From the NCBI GenBank assembly GCA_004009845.1, contig RMBW01000025.1:248001-312000 (forward strand): a stretch of DNA of 64,000 nucleotides, in the 5' to 3' direction. This DNA comes from Davidsoniella eucalypti. Its lineage: Eukaryota; Ascomycota; Sordariomycetes; Microascales; Ceratocystidaceae. Position numbers and translations under genes: made by a program. The notes under the pieces are model-generated. The model saw only the letters and a list, made by a program, of their open reading frames with translations, made no database searches and had not been told where the DNA came from. Shown piece after piece: positions 21,318-33,736 of this stretch (within the stretch, counting starts at the first letter, position 1; each line of letters begins with the position of its first letter).

Positions 21318-21389
21318 GCTCCCCTAGCTCAATGGTAGGGCGTCAGACTTCTAATCTGAAGGTTGCGGGTTCGAGTCCCGCGGGGAGTT
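21318..21389 (+). tRNA. tR(UCU): tRNA-Arg(TCT)
   Basis: 72 nt, no intron. The acceptor stem GCTCCCC pairs with GGGGAGT, the D-arm is TAGCTCAATGGTAGGGC, and the anticodon stem TCAGA/TCTGA encloses CTTCTAA, giving anticodon TCT. The T-arm is GCGGG-TTCGAGT-CCCGC. It would read AGA arginine codons. Confidence 0.95.
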
Positions 21390-22089
21390 CTACTAAGTAC
21401 TTATGTCTTTTGACTTGGTCTTATTTTCCTTTTTTTTGAAGTGTTTGTTTATATTTGTGTGTTCTTTGAAGGGTGGAAGGGGGAGGCATAAAGTTTAATC
21501 AAGAGATATTGCTGATAAATGAAAGAGCAACCCTGTATTTTCAAGGCAAGAAATTATACTATGTAGTTAGTTATATGTATTTCCAGCCTATCCCTCTGTA
21601 GTACCTACCCACTTTATAGTTGGTCTTCTATCACTATATGTAACTTATAGAAGAGGGTATAGACCTTTTTCACAATACAGAAAAAGAGATAGTTCATCTT
21701 TTCGGTAATCATTAGTTAGCTCAAATTGAAAATCAGGAAGAAAAAAGACATGAGCAAGATTTGAAATGTACCTGTTTCCATGACAAGGTTAGATAGTTGG
21801 TTCCGAAAGAAATATTGCAACTTAAAATATTGGTTTTTGTCTACGCATGTATATGTAACTTCTCTATCTGCTTGAAACCTCACGCCAATTATCAAACTTT
21901 ATTGAAATTAGATTCAATCATCTATGTGAGGTAAAATTCGTAACCACAAAGCAGAATCCGATTAGTTTGTTCTCAGTCATGGATAGGTTCGGGCTAGAGA
22001 GTGGAACTCTAATATCTTGACTTTGTACTTCAGCACACATAGCAGGGGGTCTTAAAAAGGGTACTTAGCTGTTATTTCTTTTCGTTAAT

Positions 22090-22115
22090 CTTATGGAGCT
22101 ATAGAGTTATGAAGA
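22090..22115 (-). repeat. Short dispersed segment shared with the insertion at 59,734-59,788
   Basis: CTTATGGAGCTATAGAG followed by TTATGAAGA matches the 59.7-kb insertion with one difference. That copy has a target-site duplication and an A-rich tail in the minus orientation, so this is probably another remnant of LINE family 2. Confidence 0.45.
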
Positions 22116-22369
22116 TGTATTTTATATGTATGCACATACATTACATATACATCCAGTTATTTTGTGGTGAATTTCATTCTAAACATAAATATACATTCAG
22201 ACAGAAGAGAGATGTTAGCTTAACTCCGGATATATCTACTATCTAACTAGCCTAGACAGTTTTGTTATTAAAACTGCAAGGCAGCATAGTAAATTATGGT
22301 TCAGTTTAGAGTCTTCCTCATAGCAGATGATGCTCAATCATCAAGTTAGTGTTACAACTTTATCCATCT

Positions 22370-22582
22370 TCATTTACAACACAAACGACCCCTTGTTACA
22401 AGAGAACCATTGGGGCAATCACAAAGTTCGTTACATGTGGTACAGCCTTGCTCTGGTGAATTTCGACCACAGTTTGGTATTCCTGGTGATGACCTTTGTA
22501 GAAGTATGTGATCTAGGTCGCTTTTTGCTGGACCTTTCGTCGGGTAGATACAAAGGAGGAGGCACAACATTGTCTGTTGCAT
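22370..22582 (-). CDS. Small cysteine-rich ORF, possible secreted peptide (doubtful)
   Basis: 70 codons from an ATG (MQQTMLCLLLCIYP) with a short hydrophobic start and a second in-frame ATG. The C-terminal 33 residues hold seven cysteines (CGRNSPEQGCTTCNELCDCP, then CC before the final Lys), a density unusual by chance. The hydrophobic stretch is short for a signal peptide, and the region is otherwise LINE-derived and decayed. It could equally be an accidental frame. No family recognised. Confidence 0.22.
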   Translation of the reverse strand: MQQTMLCLLLCIYPTKGPAKSDLDHILLQRSSPGIPNCGRNSPEQGCTTCNELCDCPNGSLVTRGRLCCK

Positions 22583-22949
22583 CTGATGGGTTGTCAGTTA
22601 CAGAACCACCCGTATCCTTGGTGGTCGACTAGGATGGATTAAGGTTCGTTTGCCAATCGGAATAATACCGTGAGTTGACATCGAAAGCCACTTTTCGATA
22701 CTGTTTTCTTGTCATCTTTCCTGTGTTGTAAAAAAGATGTCGATTACATTTCTTCACATGAAGCTAATTGGGAGAAAGAGACAGGATGATCCTCACTGGA
22801 CAATGTACTAGTTAGAGGTTCCTAGTTAGCTGCAAGATGAGAAATACTTCTGAAACGGTTTTGTTAGCCGAAGAAAGTATACCATTCGGCCGCTTTTTGT
22901 TGGAACCGTCGTTTAACGGCTCTCTTGGCACCTGCCAACGAACGCCGAA

Positions 22950-23315
22950 AGTCAGGCGGCTTCTTTCGCGAGGGAGTCGGCTTGTTCATTTCCCTCGATT
23001 CCAATATGCCCAGGGCACCAAAGAACTCGAACTCGGCCCGGCCGGCCAAGGGTGCTGCAAGGTGATAGTAGGATCAGAGTCCAGCAGGGCTTCTGAGGCT
23101 TTTTGATTGTCTAGAATGATCGAGACATCCGTGGCCCAAATCTTGGCGTCCTCTTTAAGCCTAATAGGGCCCCTTGAATCTCAGCGTCATATAGCTCGTA
23201 GTTCTAAGGAAATACTTACTGAGGCGATCTGAGAGCGAAGTTGCCATACAGAGGCTCCAGCACCGGTAAGACCATTCGCTTGTTTGGAGCCATTTGAGTA
23301 ATGCCACCATGTCAA
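22950..23315 (-). pseudogene. LINE (Tad-like) RNase H domain relic
   Basis: In shifting minus-strand frames the DNA reads YSNGSKQANGLTGAGASVWQ, then YDAEIQGALLGLKRDAKIWA and TDVSIILDNQKASEALL, then PGHIGIEGNEQADSLAKEAA. These are the successive blocks of the RNase H domain that follows reverse transcriptase in fungal LINEs. The first catalytic Asp is Asn (YSNGS for YSDGS), and at least two frame changes and a stop separate the blocks. The reverse transcriptase is not found next to it. Confidence 0.82.
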
Positions 23316-24457
23316 AGGCGGAGATGTTGTTGAGCATGGCTTAGCTAGTAACCACAACCACAGTTTGCTAAGTCTAAGCGAAACTTAGATTAGACTCTTG
23401 CATCTGACAACAAAGAATGGTAGAGTTAAGTTATTAGTCTATATATCTACGGAATATCATCCTACCAGTGCCAAAAAATGTTGCCAGTATTAGGAGGTAA
23501 ACAGCGATTGTCAAGTATATAATGCCGCAATATATGGTAGCAAAGCAAGCCAGAGGGTAGCATCATACAAACGATTGATGACGAATGTCTATATGTAAAA
23601 AGAAAAAAATTGAAACAAAAATGATCTTGATATCTCGATTCACGATATGTGTAGTGTAATTGGTTTTTATTTATTTATTGATATATGGCACTTTGCCAGC
23701 GTTTGAAGACTAAGTGAGGAGTACTTAGTATTTTGTGCTAAAGTATCAATGTGCAAGTCCCATTTGGTAAGTGTGTGATTTCTGCTAGTTTTGGCGAATC
23801 TTATGGAATTGACATAGCCATGATGTTTAATCTTAATTAAATTATAAGGGAAATTTTGTTTTTTTAGTGGTAAAAACCAGCAATATGAAACTATTGATTC
23901 AGGACGTCATAAAACTAATTACTAAAAAGAAATACAGTCATATTTGTTTATCCATTCACGTTTCATTCACATAAAATATCACAAAAGATATGTTAATCAC
24001 AGCTTGGTTTGGCAACTAAAAGAAACTCAGATAATGAAAAGAAAAAAAAGGGAGTAACAACCACTAAATGACTCAAAGATAAACAAGACATATATAATAA
24101 AAAATCGAAAATAAAATAAAATAAAAGTACGCCGTGCTCCTAACAACTGCAAAAAACAAGGTGTTGTTGCCGCCCAAGTGACCACGGCTAGGCTCTGGTA
24201 TAGTATGAGGTGATGAGAAAAGGTGGGGGGAATATAGAGAGTTGGGGAGTATATCAAGAAGAAATAATGAATGTTGGTAAAAGAGTGTACGAAGAATATG
24301 GAGGAAGAAAGAGGCACCTTGAAGCTCATCATCTAATATAGCGTTCATGTACAAAACGAAAACAGAAAGCTGGACATGCAAAATTTTGAGAAGACATCAA
24401 ACCCAAATTCGTAGGCGAGGCTTTACTATGCAAGAAAAGAAGACATAAAATGCTCTT
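23316..24457. other. Gene-free region downstream of the SKG6-like gene
   Basis: AT-rich, with no supported gene. It contains the 3' flank of the minus-strand membrane-protein gene that ends at 24,458. Confidence 0.5.
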
Positions 24458-26945
24458 TTACGACCGTAGGTTCCACGAAGGCTTGAGTGCCTCTGATAGG
24501 TTGTTCTGGGCGAAAACAGTGTCACCGGGAAGTCTGCTCACACGACCAGCACCTGACCGAATAGCCTGGCTTTGCATGGCCGAAAGACCGCTTTGATTGC
24601 TCCGGATACTGCCGGCATCGCTGTTATCATCATCGTTCTTGAATCTGCGTGGTGGCGCAAAGTCGAGGCTGGTGAATGTAGTAGATTTCCGAAGCATGTG
24701 AGGGCTAGGCATGACAGACAGCTCATTGAAGGTTCCGACCAGAGGCGTTGATGCAGGGATTCTGGGGGCATAGGCACGCTTTTCCAGGCCCGGACTCTCG
24801 GGTCTGCCAGCAACACGGTCAGCCATGCTAGATGGAGGAGCAAAATCGGAAGCAGAGAGCAGAGAATCATCACCAAGCTTGGCGGGGTTAGGCAAAGTCG
24901 ACAGAGCGGCAGGGGGAGGACCTCTGCGACGAGACATGGCAGAAGCAGAAGATCCAGGTCTGATTTGAGAAGCAGATGAACCAGAGCGAGGACCCAAGTT
25001 AGACATTGAAGAGTTGGCACCGAAACGAGGAGGGGGAGGGCCACGCATGCGAGGACCACCACGGTTAGGAGGAGGTGTCATGGCACGACGAGTAACGGGC
25101 TGGGCATATGGCATAACGAAAGACTTGGAGCTGGGGTCCATGTAGGTCTCTCCATAGTAAGACTGGTCGTAATCCTCGTAGTACTGAGCACCACCGGTAC
25201 CACCCTGGTGAGAACCACCAGGGCCATTCTGGTACTGACGAGGGAGGGCAGGAACAGCAGGAGCATCGTTGGGCTTGGTGTAGTCTTCAAAGTATTCCTT
25301 GTAGAAAGAACGAATGCGGTTGGCACGGTATTCGGGGTCTTCAGCGTCCATAATGTCGTCCGGAGGGAGAGGGCGGTTTCCAATAGAGATGCGGTTGTGT
25401 TGGGCAAGAGGAGCAGATAGAAGACCACCAGCGCTAGAGTTGAAGTCAAAGTCAACAGAACGACGAGTGACACGGCCGCGGGGTTCGTCGTCATAAGTAT
25501 CCTCGGGGTATTGGGGCTGGGCAGTGTCGTCGTCTTCAGGATAGGGGGCCGGGACCATAACATCAGGGGCTTCGCCATGAACGGCCACGCCCACAGACAG
25601 GGAAGAGGATATGTTAATAGACAGCTGAGGGCTATGGCTAGAACAATCTAAATCAACAGGGGTAGACGAGTCCTGGACAGGGAGCTCGCCAGTCAAATGG
25701 CGCGCATGATCAGGCATGTCAAATTCGGAAGAAACAGCGACGTTTGGTAATTCCCAAGGAGTGGACGCGTTCTGGATTTCACCACGCACTACCGCAGCAG
25801 CCGGCTGTTGAACATCGGGCATCTCAGCCAGGCCAATATCACGATGAGCGTTGCTGGAGTCAGGGTAGGGAGTAGCAGTATTATCTTTGAGATCCATGTC
25901 ATCATGAGGAGAAGTAAAGGGGTCCTGAGGCGAAAAAGCAGCTGTTGACGAGAAAGGGTCCTGGGGAGAGCCTGATGACACAACGCTGCCGTTTACAGAT
26001 ATTCTGGGCGTATTGACGGAGCGGGGAGTCGGCGGAATGTCGAAGGGATCCTTGGGGTGTACGGCGGCGGGAGAAGGCGGCATGAGACTGAAGCGGTTAC
26101 GAGAAGAGGGTGCATACACAGAGGCGCTGTCGTTGGCATCGCGGCGGAAAGAGCGCATCGAGCCAACGTCGCTGGTGGCATAGTGTGTGATGGGACGGTA
26201 TGGGTCTGTCTCCTGGTCGATAGAGCGTGCTATGGAGTTCATAGACTCACGCGACTGCTGTAGCTGAGGAGGCAGCAGATAGGGAGATGACATGTTCATG
26301 TCCATGGAGAGCTGGCCACGATGCATACCAGCCTTCTCGCCTACACCTAGCGTAGCGCCAACACCTCCGGCCTTGCCCTTTTTACTGTCGGACTTCTTAC
26401 TTTCAAGGCCATAGTCATAGTCTTGCGCAGCTTCCAACTGGTCTTCCTTGCGTTCACGAAGTCTGTTCTTATTCCAAAACCACACGCAAGCAATTGCAGC
26501 TCCCAATAATGGAATTCTGAAAGGGGCGGGATACACCGGTCAGTACATATTCTACATTCGTTATGTGGTTGTGGAGAGAGGGGCTTCCACGATGGATCGT
26601 ATATGAATGGATATATGAGCGGCTTTATCTTGCACTCGATCCTACTTGATCCCTTTCATCATGGCTCGTTACATTATATCTAGTTTGAACTTACATGACA
26701 GAGAGCGCAATGGGGAGTGACAAGTCTTTTGACTGATACGGCTTCTCGCAGTAACTTGAGCTACTGTCTTTGGCACAAATTGAGTCGGAATCTGTGGTAG
26801 CCGTTGATGATCTCTCGTATATCTCAGTTGGCGGTTCGAGCAGCACATGGCTACTCAAAGGCAGACCATCACGGTTCTCTAGGGCTTCTAGAGGTACTCT
26901 AGCGGCGAGCTCAAGGGCATCGCTATCAAATTCTGTAACGCCCAT
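24458..26945 (-). CDS. Single-pass membrane protein with long cytoplasmic tail, SKG6/Axl2-like, fungal-conserved
   Basis: Two exons. Exon 1 is 26,945-26,695 from ATG (MGVTEFDSDALELAARVPLE). The 178-nt intron 26,694-26,517 has donor GTAAGT and acceptor TTTCAG. Exon 2 is 26,516-24,458. The product is 769 residues, and the join restores SVIIPLLGAA in frame. A short N-terminal domain ends in SSSSYCEKPYQ, followed by one membrane segment (about 76-98, LPIALSVIIPLLGAAIACVWFW) and a basic stop-transfer KNRLRERKED. The long tail has the DYGL box, many DPF/DPY and Pro/Ser stretches, a RGPPPPRF region and a conserved C-terminal block (FTSLDFAPPRRFKN, SGAGRVSRLPGDTVF). Pezizomycotina carry one gene of this architecture; the closest yeast parallels (SKG6/Axl2-type) act at sites of polarised growth. 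No signal peptide is visible, so the topology is inferred from the charges. Confidence 0.78.
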
Positions 26946-28226
26946 TGGTGAATTGGTTTATAGAGCAATTAAACAGTAAATTTATATGACCGTCGATAGG
27001 ATAGCGGTATGTTCAGAAAGTAGATTGTCAAGAAATCGCAGCTAGCATAATATATTCCAAGATTGCAGGCTGTCGATGAATAGAAGCTGGTAGAAGTCTG
27101 GTGGGAAGACAAGCAGAGGTAAGAAAAGAAGGTAGGTGTAATCAGTTTATATCGTAACCCAGAAGTTGCTCTGCAAATAGCGACGGTCGACGTCTTAGCA
27201 AACGAGGATGAAAAACGAAGAATGAAGCAAAATGATAGAATTCCAGACTGGAATCTCGCTGGACTACAGGCTGTGCAGTTCCAATTGCACTAGTGGCAGT
27301 AAGTCGATAAGTTGGCGTAGAAGTCGGAGACAAAGTCGTAAATATGAAAGACACACAGAATATTGTGTGTTTTCGGCAGGAATGCGCACGGCGGGGCTTA
27401 GAGTAGAAAATAGAGAATGGTGATAATTCTCGAAGGGCGTATGGAATTTGAATAGCGAGATAGAAGAAAAAGAAGGACAGGAGTTGGGAATAGCCTCAGA
27501 TGCCAACAACTCGAAATAGCAATAAAGCAAGCCAGGCACTTTTCCCTTCGAAATGAGTGTAACGCCTGAAAACAGGCTGGTGGATATCGAACGCAAAGAG
27601 GGCGGACGAGATGAAGCTCGGGAAAGGGGTGGTGAGGCGAGGCAGCGAGGTTGAAAAGAAAAGAAAAGAAGAAAAAGAAGAAGAAGAAAAAGAGAGGAAA
27701 ATAGTGAGGAAAATAGAAACGGCAGGAGACCAGATGTGGAGTGGTGACTTGCCAGCCAAGGCAAGAAGACGCTGGAGGATCAACGATCTGGGAAGGGGCA
27801 CCCCTAGCAGCGCCAGTAGCGGAAACTACCAGCATAACAGCCAGCCAGCCAAACCAAACCAAGCCGACAGCCGATAGATAGTCAGTCTTGCTCTTCTCTT
27901 CTTTTCCTCTCTATCTTGTGCTATCAAGTGTCTGTAGTATCAACGGCTAGCTACTGGGCGCCGCAAAGAAGGACCGCTTAGAGTATTGCATGGGGGCTAA
28001 CATGGCACTACACCAGAGCAGTCAGGGGGTGTTGCTGGGGGTGGGTGTTTGTATGTATAAGGCACGCTGAGCAATCCCAAGGTCACTCGTCATATAAACT
28101 TCGCGGAGACGATACCTCGCACCGCTACCGAGACCGGGGTGGGATTTCTTTCTTTCCAGAGTTCGAATCATGCAGGTACAGACGCCTGTCGTCTCGTAAT
28201 ACACCCATATTTTTCTGAGCCTTAGC
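26946..28226. other. Upstream region and probable long 5' leader of the SKG6-like gene
   Basis: Contains a purine-rich run on the plus strand (27,610-27,720; pyrimidine-rich on the gene's strand) typical of fungal promoters and leaders. The minus-strand frames here start at non-ATG codons or are low complexity. Confidence 0.5.
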
Positions 28227-28451
28227 CTACTCACGATGGCTTCTTTCGTCTCTTACTGCTCGCTTCTGGCGTCTGACTTTTACCCAAATTCTTACTCTTT
28301 GGTTATCGAGAAAACAACCCAGTGGTGGCGCCTGCAAGAAATCCGGGCTTAGAATCACGATCTTTCCCATCTCGGACGAGTTGGGCGTGCTTTCCTGTTC
28401 TGGTTTGCTACGGTTTTGTTTCCCTGCCTTGTTTTCTCTTCGGCTTGCCAT
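28227..28451 (-). CDS. Small ORF of unknown status
   Basis: 74 codons from an ATG at 28,451 (MASRRENKAGKQNRSKPEQE), basic, with a more ordered middle (IVILSPDFLQAPPLGCFLDN). A GTGAGT donor lies just before its stop, so a spliced continuation is conceivable. No family recognised; it may be chance. Confidence 0.2.
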   Translation of the reverse strand: MASRRENKAGKQNRSKPEQESTPNSSEMGKIVILSPDFLQAPPLGCFLDNQRVRIWVKVRRQKRAVRDERSHRE

Positions 28452-28841
28452 CTTTGTACATATGTATGATGCTATTTGCTAGCTTGTAGTCGAATGTGGC
28501 AACTGCCTGACTTACAAGAATTGAGAAGACTGACTAAGCCCAGAAGATTCTATTAACTACAAATTCCATCGCTCTTTTTCTGTGACATCACCGCAAGAGT
28601 TCTCGATCGATTCGATCTCTACTGTGTGAATTTCTCTTGTTCTGTACTCTTTTCGTTGATTTCTTTGTATCACACTTGGCCATTACTACCAATTTTCACT
28701 GACGGTCGATCATTCTCCATACATATAGGAGGCATTATAGCTGCATTAACCCATCCTAGACACTATGAGGACTATTCGAGTCACTTAACCCTATACTTGC
28801 TGATTGTGCTTTGTTGTAACCTTTACTCTTGTAATCCTCAG
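28452..28841. other. Gene-free stretch
   Basis: No ATG-started frame or RNA gene is supported here. Confidence 0.4.
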
Positions 28842-29005
28842 GGGGTACCTTTGAGTTCATGGTGCTTCCTCCTTTGTCCAAAGACGAAAAAATCCCCTTC
28901 TTCGTGGGGTTTCAAGAACGACCAGCACATATCACCAATGTCGCTGTCTATTATCTCGAATCTATTGATTTATTTCATGATGCACCGTTTTGTGAGGCCT
29001 TGAGC
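28842..29005 (+). repeat. Dispersed coding-like repeat, copy X (partner at the window's right end)
   Basis: Reads FEFMVLPPLSKDEKIPFFVG then FQERPAHITNVAVYYLE. The minus strand near 63,860-63,960 reads FEFKLPPPLSKDEFFPFVVG then FQERPAHIPNAAVHSFY. The frame is shared and many changes are conservative, so both descend from one protein-coding element or gene family I do not recognise. Stops lie just upstream, so this copy is a fragment. Confidence 0.6.
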
Positions 29006-30438
29006 CTGTTTTCTCACCTCTCGAGGGCAACATTTTGAAGGTTCCAGTTGGCCGACATCTTCGGCTCTTCGTGTTGTGCTTTGCACTTCCTGTGTTTTCT
29101 AACAACCTACCAGGGGCACGACTGTGAAGAAAGTTTAGCTTGACCCCTCCCCGACGCTGACCTCGCCTGTCTCCTTGAGCACTGGTCTTTTCAGTGAAGA
29201 AACAAGTTTAGCCAGGCCAGCCTTCTCCACTGCTTCCCAAGCGAAGTTTGTTCTTGATTTCTGTGTTTTTTTTGTAATTTTTTTTTTACAGTAACTTGAT
29301 TTCGTTAGTCTCTATGCCAACTTCAATAGCGAAGAATCTTCTTTCCTATAAGCCTCATTCTCCGCAGGTCTCCTGATCCTTAGCTAGTTAGTGAGTCTAG
29401 GTCTATCTGAGGGACCCAGGAACGAAATTAAGAATCCTCCATCTTCTGCATAATAACCAACTGCGTCCAGGGGTGTAGGCCGACGCATTCTGGTCTTTTT
29501 TTGCTAGCACAGCCTCACAGCCTATACTACAGAACCCCGTGCACTGAAGTTCGCTGTTCGCCGCTATATTTCCTCCCGACTAAAGCGAAACTACTAATCT
29601 ACATTGTATCTGTACATAGCAAATGGTTTACTACGATGGAGACCCGAACATGCAACATGAATAGCATTTTGATGGGCTATGGGAGTATACCACTGTTGTC
29701 TTATCTTGTATATCCTAACAAGTATGCTGGCGAGCTGCTTCGTCTACAAAAATCAAACAATACTTGCTCGCCAACCCCAAACATGACGCTGAACTAAGCA
29801 GTTTAACAGGCGGAAATAAGGAAGAAGAAATTTCGCTCTAGTTGTCAGCGGCATCTCTATGGCACGATGTAGTCTTTTGGTCTTAAAATAGGTACGCGCA
29901 ATCGCCAACAATACGATGAGTTTACAGGACAATATACCACCTTCTACAGTATAAATTTATTATCTTGATGGAACAGTTTAATTCATCGTGAACATATATC
30001 AATAACTAAACTTATTTGTATGTGCTGTAGCAAAACAATCGAACTGGACGTCAAGTGCACATCAAAACTTCTATAGCCGCAAGATACTCCTTCTCCTATC
30101 CATCGCGCAAAGTAAAGTACTGAAATATACTGCTGTATTGTATGTATATTTCATAGAATCAGTCATTATAACCCACGTACGGCACAGTATACCCGAGCGA
30201 CTTTAGAAACATAGAGGAACACACTATCCCCACCCAAGTTGCACTATTATGTGGATGATATGAGAAGTCCACTCGAAGCTGAAATGCAGATTTGTATATC
30301 AATATGCCATTGTAATGCAAGAGAGTTCCGTGATACCAATGCTACAGTAAAGGGACGAGCAGAGAGTTTTGAGTTTGCAGAAGAGGAGATTAACCAGCAG
30401 CAAATGGGTTAGAATGTCTCTCTCACAGGCCCTTCTAC
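29006..30438. other. Gene-free AT-rich stretch
   Basis: Nothing supported. A GGTTCCAGT phrase near 29,040 may continue the repeat of the previous entry. Confidence 0.4.
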
Positions 30439-30671
30439 AGCAAGCCCGCTAGTTCTAAACTGAATTCATTGGGGAGCCAGAAGGGGCTTGCTAGACGGCC
30501 GCAAAACAGCAAGGACGAATCCCAGTCCTGGAGCTCTACCGAAATGAGATGGAAAGGCAAATACTAACACATCCTAGGCTAAGTATGATCCAATGACCAC
30601 GAGTTTGAGAAACTCGGCCAATCACACAGAGGTGCCTGGGCGCTAGCGTTGCAGTGGCCGCATCGTGGTCA
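30439..30671. ncRNA. Possible structured RNA in a GC-richer island (strand unknown)
   Basis: Within AT-rich DNA, this island contains nested perfect complementarity: TGACCACG (30,594-30,601) with CGTGGTCA (30,664-30,671), CGGCCA (30,615-30,620) with TGGCCG (30,655-30,660), and GAGTTT-gag-AAACTC (30,601-30,615) as a side hairpin, which together form a three-way junction. A second stem, AGCAAGCCC (30,439-30,447) with GGGCTTGCT (30,484-30,492), lies upstream. I could not match it to RNase P, MRP, SRP, U1-U6 or a tRNA. It might also be a decayed element. Confidence 0.35.
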
Positions 30672-33600
30672 GATACACAGGTGGTATTGACAAGGGCCGT
30701 ACTAACCGCCCTCTTGATGTGAGGTTAAACAACTAATATTGCTGATACCTACGAAGGGGTGCTTAAATACTCTCAAAGCACAGAGTGAGTGTGCAACAGA
30801 TGCATGAAGGAAGAAGAAGTGAGATAAAAGAAAATATAGATTGAGCCCTTTTGACATTATATTCTAGCCGTCGTGCTCCAATGCACTGTTTCTGCCCAAA
30901 ACACAAGCTTGTTCCTTTTATATTCAGTACTTGACTGGCTTTCCGGTGTAGTTTGACAGGAGGACTAGGCTTGGCAGCTGGTTAGTGTGTCCTCGTATTG
31001 TTCTCGCAGCATTTGTTTTTAGCAACACAAACGTGATCAAATCTTTTCTTAGTTGTCGTCGCTTTTGGGATAAGACACCTAGTTGAAAAAGCAAACATTC
31101 AATACTGAGCTTACAAGATAGATATGTAGAATGGAAAAGAAAGAAAAAGCTAGTGTGCTCTTAAATTCCATGTCAGTTTGTGTAAAGGCGGCTTAGTGGA
31201 TAAAATTACGCCGTGGTTTAAACTCAAAATCAACCAAAAGCTGCTAAGAGAAAATAATACAAAAACCAATCGAATAACATTGATTGGAAAAATATAAAGG
31301 GATACTTTTTTCTTCTTTTTTTGCATTAGAAACAAAAACTTCCGAAACTCGCCCTATAGAAGGAACATCCAAGATCAATTTTAAAAGAATAGCGTAAAGC
31401 AAGAAACAGCATAAGAATAAAGGGAGGCGTTTATGCTCTTAATTTGGACTTGAATACTATTAAATATAGCCTCGACACACCTAATTAGGGCTGCTGATAT
31501 CGACAAACCCTAACCCTTCTAACTGTTCACTCTCAAATGCCAAGGGTGACTGTATTTGCCTTTTTTGTATCTTGATTTTTACTTGTTGTTTAGTAAGATG
31601 TTATGTTCCTGACACTAAACTAGTTTAGGTATAGTAAAAAGCCACTCATTTTCAAAGTCTTTGGAAATTGAGGCTCTTTCTCTACGCGAGAAAAAAAAAG
31701 AAAGAAAAAATACCTGATTGAAAAGTGTCCGACAAACAAGCCACGCTGATCTACCTGACAGTCACATTTATTGACCTCTTGACCTCTTTTTTTCTTATTT
31801 TTTTCTCAGGCCGCTATATATATATACTAATGTGTTTTCCTTGCATCATAAGCCACTGAAAACTTTGGGCCTGAGAGTGCCTGAGAGCTATTGTGACTGT
31901 GATATCTGTTCAAGACCTAATAACGCTGATGTGATCAAACAATGGCATGCAAACTATCTCGATTGCTGCATATCTTCAACTAGGAAAATACAGTAATAGG
32001 ATGAAGCTAAGTCTGAATAAAGAGCAAAAAGAAACCTATTGAGATTGGCACACATTCCTGGCTCGTTGCTATGGCTGGGGTTTTTGTTTTTTTTCTTCCA
32101 CTTTGTGTACTTCATAGCTAAACATGGGAAAATGGATTTCGACGGCATTGATAACAAATAATGTAGTGGTCAATGCATTGACAGGACTCTCTGAGAGTCT
32201 ATTTTCTCCTATCTCATAGAACTTTCAGAGAGCAGATCAATTCTTCGGAGTGCGGACGAGGGCCTACCGATTTCTATTGGCAAGGAATCTCGTTTATTGG
32301 GCTTCACCGGTAAGATAAGATCATCAATCTAAAAAAGCGGCCGTTCTTCAGAGAATGTCGCTCATGGCATATTTGCTGATCATAGCTTTGTCGTCTGCAC
32401 TATGTGGATATCCGGCTTGCCCGTGCCCTTCTTGTGCTCTCCGGAGAAGAAAAAGAATGCTGGCCCTCTTCTGCCGATAGTGCTAATTAATCAAACGAAA
32501 ACTAGCAGCTGGTCATTGCTTTCAAAGTGATAAGACACGCTTATGATCAATGCTTCTCCTTCTCTTTTCTTCTTGTCTCGCTAGAAAGAAACGACAAGCC
32601 AGGCTTCGCGTTCTTGTTTATGATCAGATGAATGAGGAAAGCAGAGAAAACATTGAATAAAACTAGCTTTGTCCCCAGACATGAATCTCTCCAACCCCAA
32701 GAAGTAGGACATAAAAGAGAAAGGCTGTGCTCTGTCTCTTTCAAATCGTATAGACGCGTATATAAAATGCTTGAAGCTTACAATGCAGCAATTGCCTACC
32801 GTGGGCAACGAGCAACTAGGGTGCCGACCCTAAACTGACCTTGCTTCAATACCAACGTCGATCTATCGTATAATGCTAGCAATTACAAGATGAGTATACC
32901 AGAGGAAACCAGTGCCAGGGGCAAGATAGAAGACAAGACTTCCCAGGAAGGCAATAGAAAGAGAGGGGGAGAAAGAAAGAGCGTGACGAGCGTGGCAATT
33001 GTGATGATGATATGGTACCTGGATGATTCGCTCTTATCAGTTTTATGGAAAGTCCTGGTCCCCAGCAAAGACCAAAAGAGCCCTTTTGCGTCGTCATGTT
33101 ACATATCAGATATCATGACATGATATTAGAAACATGGTAGCAAGTAGCTGAGCCAATGGCGCATATCTCGTTGATGGCCAGACAATTACCTTTGTCTCAC
33201 TGGCTGGCGTTCACATCCGGGAAGTTGAGCCTACTCCACAAAGAGAACAGAAATTGAACAATAAAAGCCACAGATACACTCAATTACACATAGTAATATT
33301 GGAACAACAAAAAAAGAAAGACATGGACTACAAATCAGCCTCATGGAAGGCGCCCTGAGACGAAACGCCTGTGTGGGAAAAAAAAAGTACTATCTAGATA
33401 TATGGAAGATCAAGTATAGTCCTTGTTGGGAACATGATGGGCTTTAAACGATGGCTGGAAGGCACGCCTCAAGTCTCATTCATGATCATGTTGTCTTGAA
33501 AGAAGCCATACAAATTGGTGAGTAAATCACTTTATTGCTTGTGCCGTATCTCGTAGCTGGAGTTCTTAATGAACATCCTGTTTTCCCGTTCCCGTTTCCT

Positions 33601-33736
33601 TTACAGGTGTACGATCCTCCATATTTTATACTAAACAGAGCCTCTTTTCTCTCTTTGTTACCCCCTCTCTTCTTCCTCTTCAACTGGCCCCGAATAGAAA
33701 AAAAAAAGAAAGAAAAAAAGACCACTTAGTCCATGT
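30672..33736. other. Gene-free AT-rich stretch downstream of the DHX35-type gene
   Basis: About 3 kb without a supported gene. Several short ATG frames (for example 32,890-33,123) lack family features. A T-rich run near 33,640-33,720 may hold the helicase polyadenylation region. Confidence 0.5.

Noticed and set aside
33040..33065. GGAAAGTCC-type phrase as an RNase P conserved region
   Set aside because: Only one short block matches; the distal conserved region and P4 pairing were not found.
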